DNA from: Alphaproteobacteria bacterium
GTDB lineage: Bacteria > Pseudomonadota > Alphaproteobacteria > Rickettsiales > RI-342
Length of the DNA: 7,353 nt
Assembly (NCBI GenBank): GCA_020851915.1
Contig: JADZBT010000140.1
Location: 1 to 7,353, forward strand
Direction: 5' to 3'
The position numbers and the translations under genes are program-made. Below are positions 1 to 5,742 of the stretch, in pieces. Every line of letters starts with the position of its first letter. Position 1 is the stretch's first letter. The notes under the pieces were generated by a model, which was not told the origin of the DNA, made no database searches, and saw nothing but the letters and a program-made list of their open reading frames with translations.

Positions 1-250
1 CGGCGAGCTCGAATCGGCCCTGCTGGCTGGCGATCTCTGCCAGCATGCGGGTATGAAAAAATCCCTCCGCGAGCGGCTCGGCCTCTTCCACATCCGCGTC
101 GATGGCCAGCATGCCGTACATCACCTGACGCACGCGGGTCGCAGTAGCGAAGGCCTGAATTTTTCGCGCGGCCTCCTGCAACATCGGGTCGCCCTTCAGG
201 GACTCGATGAACTGCGGCAATACCGTATCGGTGATCTCGTTGTAGTCCAT
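1..250 (-). CDS. Unrecognised protein, N-terminal part (runs off the window)
   Basis: An open frame on the - strand begins with ATG at 250-248 and stays open for 83 codons to the window edge, so only the N-terminus is visible. The protein starts MDYNEITDTVLPQFIESLKG and continues as a mostly acidic, probably helical sequence with no signal peptide, membrane segment or motif that I can assign. I do not recognise the family. GC-rich third positions and the lack of any stop over 83 codons support real coding; the small + strand frame opposite it looks like a shadow. The start is supported by being the first Met after the non-coding region and by a weak purine stretch (AAGAAG, 258-263 read on the - strand) 7 bases upstream. 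It diverges from mraZ and shares the 251-622 control region, which by itself says nothing about function. Confidence 0.6.
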   Translation of the reverse strand, partial: MDYNEITDTVLPQFIESLKGDPMLQEAARKIQAFATATRVRQVMYGMLAIDADVEEAEPLAEGFFHTRMLAEIASQQGRFELA

Positions 251-344
251 TACTGCACTTCTTAACTCGTAATTCTCTCTTCATGCCGCCCTGCGACGGC
301 AATCTGCATAAGACTATAGGTAGCTTGTTACAGAATTATGACCC

Positions 345-371
345 GTGGAACGAATTGTTCCGCGTGGAACA
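345..371. repeat. GTGGAAC direct and inverted repeat cluster, parS-like
   Basis: GTGGAAC occurs twice in direct orientation (345-351 and 364-370), 19 bp apart, with an inverted GTTCC (357-361) between them. The right-hand part, TGTTCCGCGTGGAACA at 356-371, is a 16-bp near-palindrome: 6-bp perfect arms around GCGT, one base from a perfect palindrome with ACGT at the centre. Chromosomal ParB sites are known to centre on a TGTTYCACGTGRAACA palindrome, so this is 15/16 to the C/G version. The left pair GGAAC-N5-GTTCC forms a second, looser inverted repeat. It may be a ParB-related site or the operator of an unidentified regulator; the sequence alone does not decide. Confidence 0.4.
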
Positions 372-430
372 TTTAGCCTGCGCTTTTGGAAGCGGAGGTG
401 ATTTTACAGCAACAATTTTCCAAATCCCTC

Positions 431-459
431 TTGACCGGACTCCTGTTTAAGGATATTTT
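431..459 (+). promoter_or_regulatory. Predicted sigma70-type promoter of the mraZ operon
   Basis: TTGACC at 431-436 matches the -35 consensus at five of six bases. TATTTT at 454-459 matches the -10 at four of six, and the spacer is exactly 17 bp. Transcription would start near 466, giving an mraZ leader of about 157 nt. The start point falls inside the NCCAT repeat array that begins at 461, as expected for a promoter repressed by a protein binding there. A perfect TATAAT at 495-500 lies within the array but has no -35 at 16-18 bp, so it is the weaker candidate. Confidence 0.5.
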
Positions 460-460
460 T

Positions 461-505
461 CCCATATACACCCATGAAATCCCATAGTAAACCATATAAT
501 ACCAT
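461..505 (-). promoter_or_regulatory. Predicted MraZ operator (MraZ box), five 10-bp repeats
   Basis: CCCAT begins at 461, 471 and 481, and ACCAT at 491 and 501, so five copies of NCCAT are spaced by exactly one 10-bp period, with AT-rich 5-nt spacers between them. Read on the - strand these are ATGGG/ATGGT repeats. MraZ of E. coli is known to bind TGGGN direct repeats separated by 5 nt upstream of its own gene, and the spacing and core agree here. The array directly follows the predicted -10 box and covers the predicted start of transcription, which suggests repression by MraZ. Only the first three copies have the full CCCA core. The assignment rests on motif and position. Confidence 0.7.
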
Positions 506-622
506 ATGGAGTTGCGAAGCGGAAAATGACCGGAAAGCCGCAGAAAACAGGGAAATTGGGCGAAAATAACGGCAGGCGCGGCGAGTATCGCGCATGCAGA
601 ACGGGGAAGCAGGGTTTGGTCG

Positions 623-1090
623 ATGGCATTGTTCCTTTCGACATTCGTGAACAAGGTGGACAAGAAGGGCCGTGTATCGGTTCCGGCTTCGTTCCGCACT
701 GTGCTTTCCACGCAGCATTTTTCGGGCATCGTGGCCTATTCGTCGTTCGTCAATCCCTGCATCGAGGCGTGCGGCATGGATAGGATCGAAAAATTGCATG
801 AGAGCATCGACGCGCTGGATCCGTTCTCGGAGGAGCGCGATGCGTTCGCGGCGACCATCCTGGGCGGCAGCCTCCAGCTGCCGTTCGACGGCGAGGGCCG
901 CGTGATGTTGCCCGAGCTGCTGCTCGGTCAGGCGAAGATTTCCGATAAGGCATTGTTCGTGGGCAAAGGCGCCACGTTCGAGATCTGGGAGCCGGAGGCG
1001 TTCGAGTCTTACTCGGTCGCCGCGCGCGAGAAGGCGCTACAGTCGCGCCAGTTGCTGCGTACCCGTCCCAGCAATGGCGGAGGGGCATGA
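623..1090 (+). CDS. mraZ: Transcriptional regulator MraZ
   Basis: MraZ is a DNA-binding protein with two AbrB-like (SpoVT/AbrB fold) halves that forms rings and represses the first promoter of the dcw cluster. The 155-residue product shows both family hallmarks: DKKGRVSVP at residues 13-21 in the first half and DGEGRVMLP at 89-97 in the second. The length is normal for the family (about 140-160). The start gives the typical MraZ beginning (ALFLSTFVNKVD), with a modest AGGG ribosome binding site at 611-614. It is the first gene of the operon and lies 118 bp downstream of a repeat array that looks like its own operator. Its stop lies 4 bp before the preferred rsmH start. The C-terminal tail (about residues 140-155) is basic and low in complexity, as is common in this family. 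Confidence 0.95.
   Translation: MALFLSTFVNKVDKKGRVSVPASFRTVLSTQHFSGIVAYSSFVNPCIEACGMDRIEKLHESIDALDPFSEERDAFAATILGGSLQLPFDGEGRVMLPELLLGQAKISDKALFVGKGATFEIWEPEAFESYSVAAREKALQSRQLLRTRPSNGGGA
1079..1085 (+). promoter_or_regulatory. Ribosome binding site that decides the rsmH start
   Basis: GGAGGGG lies 9 nt before ATG 1095 and overlaps the last codons of mraZ. The in-frame upstream ATG at 1074 has no purine-rich stretch before it. This favours 1095 and implies that rsmH translation is coupled to the end of mraZ. Confidence 0.55.
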
Positions 1091-1094
1091 GCGT

Positions 1095-2081
1095 ATGACT
1101 CCGCAGACCGCACAGAATAATCACAACACCAAGCCACACATTCCGGTGATGCTGGATGAGGTGTTGTCGTTCTTGGCGCCGAAGGATGGAGCGATCTATC
1201 TCGACGGCACCTTTGGGGCTGGAGGATACAGCCGGGCGTTGTTAGGGGCAGCAGAATGTTGCGTCTACGCCATTGACCGCGATCCGCAGGTGCAATCACA
1301 TGCTGATGCCCTGCTTCGTGACTTTCCCAGTCGTTTCACACTATTGATGGGCAATTTTTCCGACATGGAAGCGTTGCTTGCGGAGTGCGGAATCACTGCC
1401 GTAGACGGCATAGTGCTAGATCTCGGCGTATCCTCCATGCAACTCGATCAGGCCGATCGGGGATTTTCCTTCCAGAAGGATGGGCCGCTCGACATGCGTA
1501 TGGGCGGCTCTGGTCCTTCGGCGGCGGATGTGGTGAACACCGCCAGCGAGCAGGAGCTTGCAGACATTATATACACCTATGGCGAGGAGCACGCCTCGCG
1601 CCGCATCGCGAAAGCCATCGTAAAGGCGAGGGCGGAAGCGCCGCTTGCAACCACCGGCGATCTCGCGCGCGTGATCCACTCCGTGCTGCAAAAAGGCAAG
1701 TCGAAGATCGATCCCGCGACGCGCACCTTTCAGGCGCTGCGTATCTGGGTCAATGATGAATTGAATGAGCTGGAGCAGGCACTCCACGCGGCAGAACGTT
1801 TGCTGAAAGCAAATGGCCGTCTGGTGTTGGTGTCGTTCCATTCGCTGGAGGATCGCATCGTGAAAGCGTTCCTGAAACAGCGTTCTCAACCGGTTACCCC
1901 CCCCGTGTCCCGTCACCTGCCTCCCCCCCCTTTGGGTGGCGGGACACCCCCCCTTTTTACGCTGCTTACCCGCAAGGCGGTGCAGGCCAGCGACGGTGAA
2001 TCCTCCGGTAACGCCCGCTCGCGCTCGGCCAAGCTGCGCGCGGCGGTGCGTACGGGGGCCGCGCTTCCACCGGGAGTGTAA
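1095..2081 (+). CDS. rsmH: 16S rRNA (cytosine(1402)-N(4))-methyltransferase RsmH
   Basis: RsmH (MraW) uses S-adenosylmethionine to N4-methylate C1402 of 16S rRNA in the ribosomal P site. With the start at 1095 the product has 328 residues, close to the family norm. Visible motifs in order: HIPVMLDEVL (15-24), the SAM-binding glycine loop DGTFGAGGYS (37-46), DRDP (61-64), DLGVSSMQLD (109-118), RGFSF (122-126), DMRM (133-136), ATRTFQALRI (208-217), VSFHSLEDRIVK (246-257), SRHLP (272-276) and the C-terminal RSRSAKLRAA. The alternative ATG at 1074 would add seven residues and overlap mraZ by 17 bp, but lacks a ribosome binding site. The stretch 265-288, between the SFHSLEDR motif and FTLLTRK, is rich in Pro and Gly and is encoded by poly-C tracts and a strong hairpin; the frame remains intact across it. 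Confidence 0.95.
   Translation: MTPQTAQNNHNTKPHIPVMLDEVLSFLAPKDGAIYLDGTFGAGGYSRALLGAAECCVYAIDRDPQVQSHADALLRDFPSRFTLLMGNFSDMEALLAECGITAVDGIVLDLGVSSMQLDQADRGFSFQKDGPLDMRMGGSGPSAADVVNTASEQELADIIYTYGEEHASRRIAKAIVKARAEAPLATTGDLARVIHSVLQKGKSKIDPATRTFQALRIWVNDELNELEQALHAAERLLKANGRLVLVSFHSLEDRIVKAFLKQRSQPVTPPVSRHLPPPPLGGGTPPLFTLLTRKAVQASDGESSGNARSRSAKLRAAVRTGAALPPGV
1897..1958 (+). repeat. Hairpin with three poly-C tracts inside rsmH
   Basis: Arms GTGTCCCGTCACC (1905-1917) and GGTGGCGGGACAC (1935-1947) can pair over 13 bp, with a single G-U wobble in RNA, around a 17-nt loop. C8 runs lie just before the stem (1897-1904) and in the loop (1923-1930). The 3' arm runs into a C7 tract (1947-1953, sharing the arm's last base), then T5 (1954-1958). 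The block encodes the end of the conserved SRHLP motif plus a Pro/Gly-rich linker. The T-run is separated from the stem by C residues, so it is a poor match to an intrinsic terminator. Confidence 0.6.
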
Positions 2082-2085
2082 CGGC

Positions 2086-2520
2086 ATGCAGATGCGTTTC
2101 AGCCATCTGGTGTGGGCCGTGATGGTGGTGGCGACGCTCTATGTGACCTATCAGGTAAAATACCGCGTACAGAATATCGAGGAAGACATCGCCACCACGC
2201 AGCGCGCGATCGCTGCCGAGCGCGATTCGATCCATGTGCTGGAGGCGGAATGGAGCTATCTCAACCGTCCCGACCGCCTCTCGCGGCTTTCTGCGGAATA
2301 TCATGGTCTGCAACGGGTAGGGGTCAGCCAGATCGTATCGGTGGATACCTTGCCGATGGCGCCGGTCAGAACCGCACCGATAGACGCATCGGCGACGGTC
2401 GTCACTCCGGCCGCGCCGCCGGTTCCGGAAGCGACCCATGTTCAGGCATCCCCTTCTGCGCCCTCGGGCGAGGTGCTTCCCACCGTGTGGAGCGCTGTAG
2501 AAGGTGACGCGAATCAATGA
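2086..2520 (+). CDS. ftsL: Cell division protein FtsL
   Basis: FtsL is a small bitopic membrane protein that pairs with FtsB (FtsB/DivIC) through a coiled coil and activates FtsW-FtsI at the septum. The 144-residue product has a short cytoplasmic start, one membrane segment at about 7-22 (LVWAVMVVATLYVTY region), a heptad-like helix at about 27-57, and the alphaproteobacterial FtsL signature EAEWSYLNRPDRLSRLS (53-69). After residue 90 comes a Pro/Ala/Val-rich, probably disordered tail, longer than in short FtsL proteins. The frame is open further upstream inside rsmH, but ATG 2086 is preferred: GGGAG at 2072-2076 sits 9 nt before it, the gap from rsmH is 4 bp, and it places the membrane segment at the N-terminus. 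ATG 2092 is a close alternative. The stop overlaps the ftsI start. Confidence 0.9.
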   Translation: MQMRFSHLVWAVMVVATLYVTYQVKYRVQNIEEDIATTQRAIAAERDSIHVLEAEWSYLNRPDRLSRLSAEYHGLQRVGVSQIVSVDTLPMAPVRTAPIDASATVVTPAAPPVPEATHVQASPSAPSGEVLPTVWSAVEGDANQ

Positions 2521-4247
2521 CGCGCAATCTCGATCTTCTCGGATTTCTTGATCTTCCTGAGCCCCGGAAATCTGCGCCGCGCGACATGGTATCGCGCGCG
2601 GTGGCGTATTTTATGCCGGTTCCCGGCCCGGGAGAACGCGCTGCCGAAGTGAGCCGCCATCGCCTGTTCGTGGTGGCGTCGCTGTTCGTGATGGCGTTCT
2701 GCATCCTTGGTGGCCGATTGATATACATATCGATGCTCTCCGCAGGTCAGGAGCGCGTTTCCGCGCGCACTCCGGCGCAACTCGCCCCGAACTATGCCCG
2801 CGCCGACATCCGCGACCGAAACGGCGTGTTACTGGCTACCACTCTCGCCACTGCATCGGTCTATGCCAATCCCAGCCAGATACATGACGTGGACGGCACT
2901 ATCGCCCGGCTGCGCTCGCTGTTCCCCGAGCTGGAGCCGCAATGGCTGCGGGCACGGCTTACGGCCAAGGGCCAGTTCAGCTGGATAAAGCGCAACATCA
3001 CGCCGCGCGACCAGCAGGCGGTGAACGAGCTGGGGCTTCCCGGCGTGTATTTCCAGCGCGAGGAGCGCCGGGTCTATCCGCACGGCGCGGCCTTCGCGCA
3101 TGTGCTGGGTTATGTGGATGTGGACAATGCAGGGTTGGCGGGCGTGGAGCGCGCCTTCAACGACATGCTTTCCAGCGATCCCGCGACGCCGGTCGTCACG
3201 GCGCTCGATATGCGGGTGCAGTATGTGCTGCGCGATGCGATGCAGTGGGGCGTCAAGGAATTCCAGGCACTCGGCGCGGCGGGCACGGTGCTGGATGTGC
3301 GTACCGGCGAGGTGCTCGCCATGTCGAGCATGCCGGACTTCGATCCGCATACGCCGGGCAAGGCGACGCAGCTCGAACGCTTCAACCGCAATACGCTGGG
3401 CGTCTATGAGATGGGCTCGACCTTCAAGAGTTTCACCGTGGCGATGGCGCTCGATTCCGGCAAGGTGACGATGGAAGACGGTTACGATGCCACCCATCCG
3501 CTACGCATGGCGCGCTTTACCATCAGCGATTCGCACCCCAAGGCGCGTTGGCTGTCGATCCCGGAGATATTCGTCTATTCGTCGAACATCGGCACGGCCA
3601 AGATATTTCTCGATATGGGCCTCCAGCGTCAGCATGAATTCCTGAAGCGCATGGGACTGCTCGATCCGCTCGACATCGAATTACTGGAGCGCACGCCGCC
3701 GCTCGTGCCGGCCATGCCGTGGAAGGAACTCAGCGGCGTGACGATGTCGTTCGGGCATGGCATCTCGGTGACGCCGCTGCATCTGGCGCGCGCGACTGCG
3801 GCGCTCATCAACGGCGGAACGCTGGAGCCCATCACGTTCCTGAAGCGCGAGGGCGCGCCTTCGGGCAAGCGCGTTGTCAGCGAACAAACCTCCGAACACA
3901 TGCGCGACCTGTTGCGCCGGGTGGTGGAAAAAGGTACAGGCTGGCGCGCGAATCTGGCGGGTTACCGCGTGGGCGGAAAGACCGGCACGGCGGAGAAAGC
4001 GGTGGCGGGCGGCTATGACCGCAAGGCGATGATGTCATCGTTCATCGCGGCGTTCCCGATGGATGATCCCCAATATCTGGTGCTGGTGATGCTCGATGAA
4101 CCGAAAGGCACGGAAGCGACGCACGGCTATGCCACCGGCGGCGCGACGGCAGCGCAGGTGGTGGCGAAGGTGATCGAAGGCGTCGCGCCGATTCTGGAGG
4201 TCACGCCGGTGATGGCGGAAGCAGAACAGCCGCCGGTGGAGCAGTAA
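2517..4247 (+). CDS. ftsI: Septal peptidoglycan transpeptidase FtsI (PBP3)
   Basis: FtsI is the class B penicillin-binding protein that cross-links septal peptidoglycan together with FtsW. The 576-residue product has a cytoplasmic N-terminus of about 47 residues, one membrane anchor at about 48-70, the dimerisation/pedestal domain beginning ADIRDRNGVLLA (96-107), and a transpeptidase domain from about 225. The three active-site motifs are present: S301-T-F-K304 (nucleophile Ser301), S355-S-N357, and K488-T-G490. Length and motif spacing fit a full-size, intact enzyme. The start forms an ATGA overlap with the ftsL stop and has AAGGTGA at 2501-2507, 9 nt upstream, so translation is probably coupled to ftsL. 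The C-terminus ends in a short Glu/Pro-rich tail. The gene is followed by the only sizeable gap in the operon. Confidence 0.95.
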   Translation: MTRNLDLLGFLDLPEPRKSAPRDMVSRAVAYFMPVPGPGERAAEVSRHRLFVVASLFVMAFCILGGRLIYISMLSAGQERVSARTPAQLAPNYARADIRDRNGVLLATTLATASVYANPSQIHDVDGTIARLRSLFPELEPQWLRARLTAKGQFSWIKRNITPRDQQAVNELGLPGVYFQREERRVYPHGAAFAHVLGYVDVDNAGLAGVERAFNDMLSSDPATPVVTALDMRVQYVLRDAMQWGVKEFQALGAAGTVLDVRTGEVLAMSSMPDFDPHTPGKATQLERFNRNTLGVYEMGSTFKSFTVAMALDSGKVTMEDGYDATHPLRMARFTISDSHPKARWLSIPEIFVYSSNIGTAKIFLDMGLQRQHEFLKRMGLLDPLDIELLERTPPLVPAMPWKELSGVTMSFGHGISVTPLHLARATAALINGGTLEPITFLKREGAPSGKRVVSEQTSEHMRDLLRRVVEKGTGWRANLAGYRVGGKTGTAEKAVAGGYDRKAMMSSFIAAFPMDDPQYLVLVMLDEPKGTEATHGYATGGATAAQVVAKVIEGVAPILEVTPVMAEAEQPPVEQ

Positions 4248-4277
4248 GCTGCATCACTTCTCTTCACTTCCCAAATT

Positions 4278-4306
4278 TTGCGTTATACGATTCTAGGCGC
4301 TATTAT
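4278..4306 (+). promoter_or_regulatory. Weak candidate internal promoter before murE
   Basis: The 61-bp ftsI-murE gap contains TTGCGT (4278-4283), a 17-bp spacer and TATTAT (4301-4306). A start of transcription about 7 bp past this -10 would fall near 4313, beyond ATG 4309 but just before the in-frame ATG at 4315, which would make a leaderless murE message. The gap also has a pyrimidine-rich stretch (4256-4272), and no terminator is visible. This may be chance in an AT-richer spacer. Confidence 0.2.
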
Positions 4307-4308
4307 CG

Positions 4309-5742
4309 ATGGCTATGCGGTTATCACAGATCATCATGCAGGACGAAGTACGGGCGGCGAACGCAGATGTTGAGATCACCGGCATCACCAGCGATTCGCG
4401 CGCCGTAAAGCCAGGCTATCTGTTCATGGCGGTGAAGGGCGTGAAGTCCGACGGCGCGCAATTCATTTCCGATGCGCGCGCGCGCGGTGCTGCGGCGGTG
4501 CTATCGGAGAAAGAAGCGGCGGTCGATATGCGGCTGCTAGTGCCGCGCATCGCGGCGCGGTTCTATCCGCGCCAGCCGGAACATATGGTGGCGGTCACCG
4601 GCACGGACGGCAAGACCTCGACCGTGCATTTCTGCCGCGAATTATGGCAGCGATTGGGCGTTTCTTCGGCCAGCGTCGGCACGCTGGGCATCATCGCGCA
4701 GGGTAAGGTCGTGGAGGAAACCGGTAATACCTCGCCCGATCCGGTGGTGCTGCATCGCGCATTATCCACGCTTGCGGAAGAGGGCGTGCGCGCGGCGGCG
4801 GTGGAAGCCTCCAGCCACGGGCTCGACCAGCACCGCCTCGACGGGCTGCGATTGCAGGCGGCGGCGTGGACGAATCTTTCGCGCGACCATATGGACTATC
4901 ACCCGACCGAGGAGGCCTATCGTGACGCGAAGGCGCGTCTGTTCCGCGAATTGCTGCCAACCGGTGCGGCGGCCCTATTGAACGCCGACGATCCGCATTT
5001 TAACCATGTCCATGAATGCTGCCGGACGCGTGGGCATCGCGTAACGACCTTCGGCAGGGCGGGTAAAGAATTGAAATTACTTGATTATAAGGCACATAGC
5101 GCCGGGGCGTCCGTGGTGCTGGAATGTTTCGGGCGGAAGGTTACAATGGATACCCCGCTGGTGGGCAGCTTCCAGATATACAATATATTGTGTGCGGCGG
5201 GGTTGGTGACGGCTTGCGGAAGTGCTCCCGAAGCTGTAATAGAACAGCTTTCCACCCTTCCGGGCGTTCCGGGCAGGATGGAGCCGGTGATGTATGAGGG
5301 GCGCGGCTGCGCCGTCTATGTGGATTATGCCCACACACCCAACGCGCTGGCACAGGTGCTCGCCAGCCTCCGCCCGCATACGAAGGGACGGCTGCTGGTG
5401 GTGTTCGGCTGCGGCGGCGACCGTGATCGCGGCAAGCGCCCGCAGATGGGCGAGGTGGCGACGCGGATGGCGGACGCGGTGTTCGTCACCGACGACAATC
5501 CGCGCAGCGAAGCGCCTGCGGCCATTCGCCGCGAGATACTGGCGGCGTGTGCGGATGCCACGGAGATCGGCGACCGCGCGGCGGCGATCCATGCGGCAGT
5601 GGCGGATATGCGCGCAGGCGATATACTGCTGATCGCCGGCAAAGGACATGAGAAGACACAGACCGTGGGAACCACGGAGACATATTTCGACGACGTGCAA
5701 GTGGCGCGTGCGGCGATAGCGACAACCAAGGAGACCGTATGA
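4309..5742 (+). CDS. murE: UDP-MurNAc-L-Ala-D-Glu:meso-diaminopimelate ligase MurE
   Basis: MurE adds the third stem residue to UDP-MurNAc-L-Ala-D-Glu in the cytoplasm using ATP. The 477-residue product has the usual three Mur ligase domains. Visible are the N-terminal substrate-binding motif SDSRAVKPGYLFMAVKG (28-44), the P-loop GTDGKTST (98-105, Lys102), the HMDYH block (194-198), YRDAKARLF with the lysine expected to be carbamylated (Lys208), VDYAHTPNAL (338-347), GCGGDRDRGKRPQM (367-380), DNPR (396-399) and GKGHEKTQ (444-451). DNPR is the known determinant for meso-DAP rather than L-Lys. The start is uncertain by two codons (ATG 4309 or 4315): only a weak AGG at 4295-4297 precedes them. 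A stretch at about 5060-5100 is locally AT-richer than the rest. The stop overlaps the murF start. Confidence 0.95.
   Translation: MAMRLSQIIMQDEVRAANADVEITGITSDSRAVKPGYLFMAVKGVKSDGAQFISDARARGAAAVLSEKEAAVDMRLLVPRIAARFYPRQPEHMVAVTGTDGKTSTVHFCRELWQRLGVSSASVGTLGIIAQGKVVEETGNTSPDPVVLHRALSTLAEEGVRAAAVEASSHGLDQHRLDGLRLQAAAWTNLSRDHMDYHPTEEAYRDAKARLFRELLPTGAAALLNADDPHFNHVHECCRTRGHRVTTFGRAGKELKLLDYKAHSAGASVVLECFGRKVTMDTPLVGSFQIYNILCAAGLVTACGSAPEAVIEQLSTLPGVPGRMEPVMYEGRGCAVYVDYAHTPNALAQVLASLRPHTKGRLLVVFGCGGDRDRGKRPQMGEVATRMADAVFVTDDNPRSEAPAAIRREILAACADATEIGDRAAAIHAAVADMRAGDILLIAGKGHEKTQTVGTTETYFDDVQVARAAIATTKETV

Larger units (their letters stand above)
251..622. other. Divergent intergenic control region between the - strand gene and mraZ
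   Basis: This 372-bp stretch holds no convincing gene. It is more AT-rich than its surroundings, especially at 401-570. It contains the inverted-repeat element at 345-371, the mraZ promoter at 431-459, the 10-bp repeat array at 461-505 and an mraZ leader of roughly 157 nt. For the leftward gene, the only -10-like box that I see is ACTATA at 313-318 (TATAGT on the - strand), with no convincing -35 at the right distance. No terminator hairpin with a T-tract is visible. A GGAGGTGAT stretch at 394-402 looks like a ribosome binding site but has no start codon at a useful distance. Confidence 0.6.

Noticed and set aside
394..402. GGAGGTGAT, a near-perfect ribosome binding site
   Set aside because: No start codon follows at a usable distance, and it lies upstream of the predicted promoter, so it is probably not translated.
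506..529. Seven-codon leader peptide frame (MELRSGK) just after the MraZ repeats
   Set aside because: There is no ribosome binding site, it is not rich in any one amino acid, and there is no attenuator structure; probably chance.
526..783. A + strand frame of 85 codons starting in the mraZ leader and overlapping mraZ out of frame
   Set aside because: It has no good ribosome binding site, most of it lies over the strongly supported mraZ frame, and the product resembles no known protein.
373..799. Two - strand frames (118 and 131 codons) spanning the control region and early mraZ
   Set aside because: They run antisense to mraZ and through the AT-rich control region, with compositions that do not look like a protein family; shadows.
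1905..1958. Intrinsic terminator inside rsmH
   Set aside because: The T5 run is separated from the stem by C residues, and translation through the region would disrupt the hairpin; premature termination would also cut off the essential genes downstream.
1416..2087. Long - strand frame (223 codons) opposite rsmH
   Set aside because: The + strand carries all RsmH motifs; the antisense frame has no recognisable domain and arises from GC-rich codon use.
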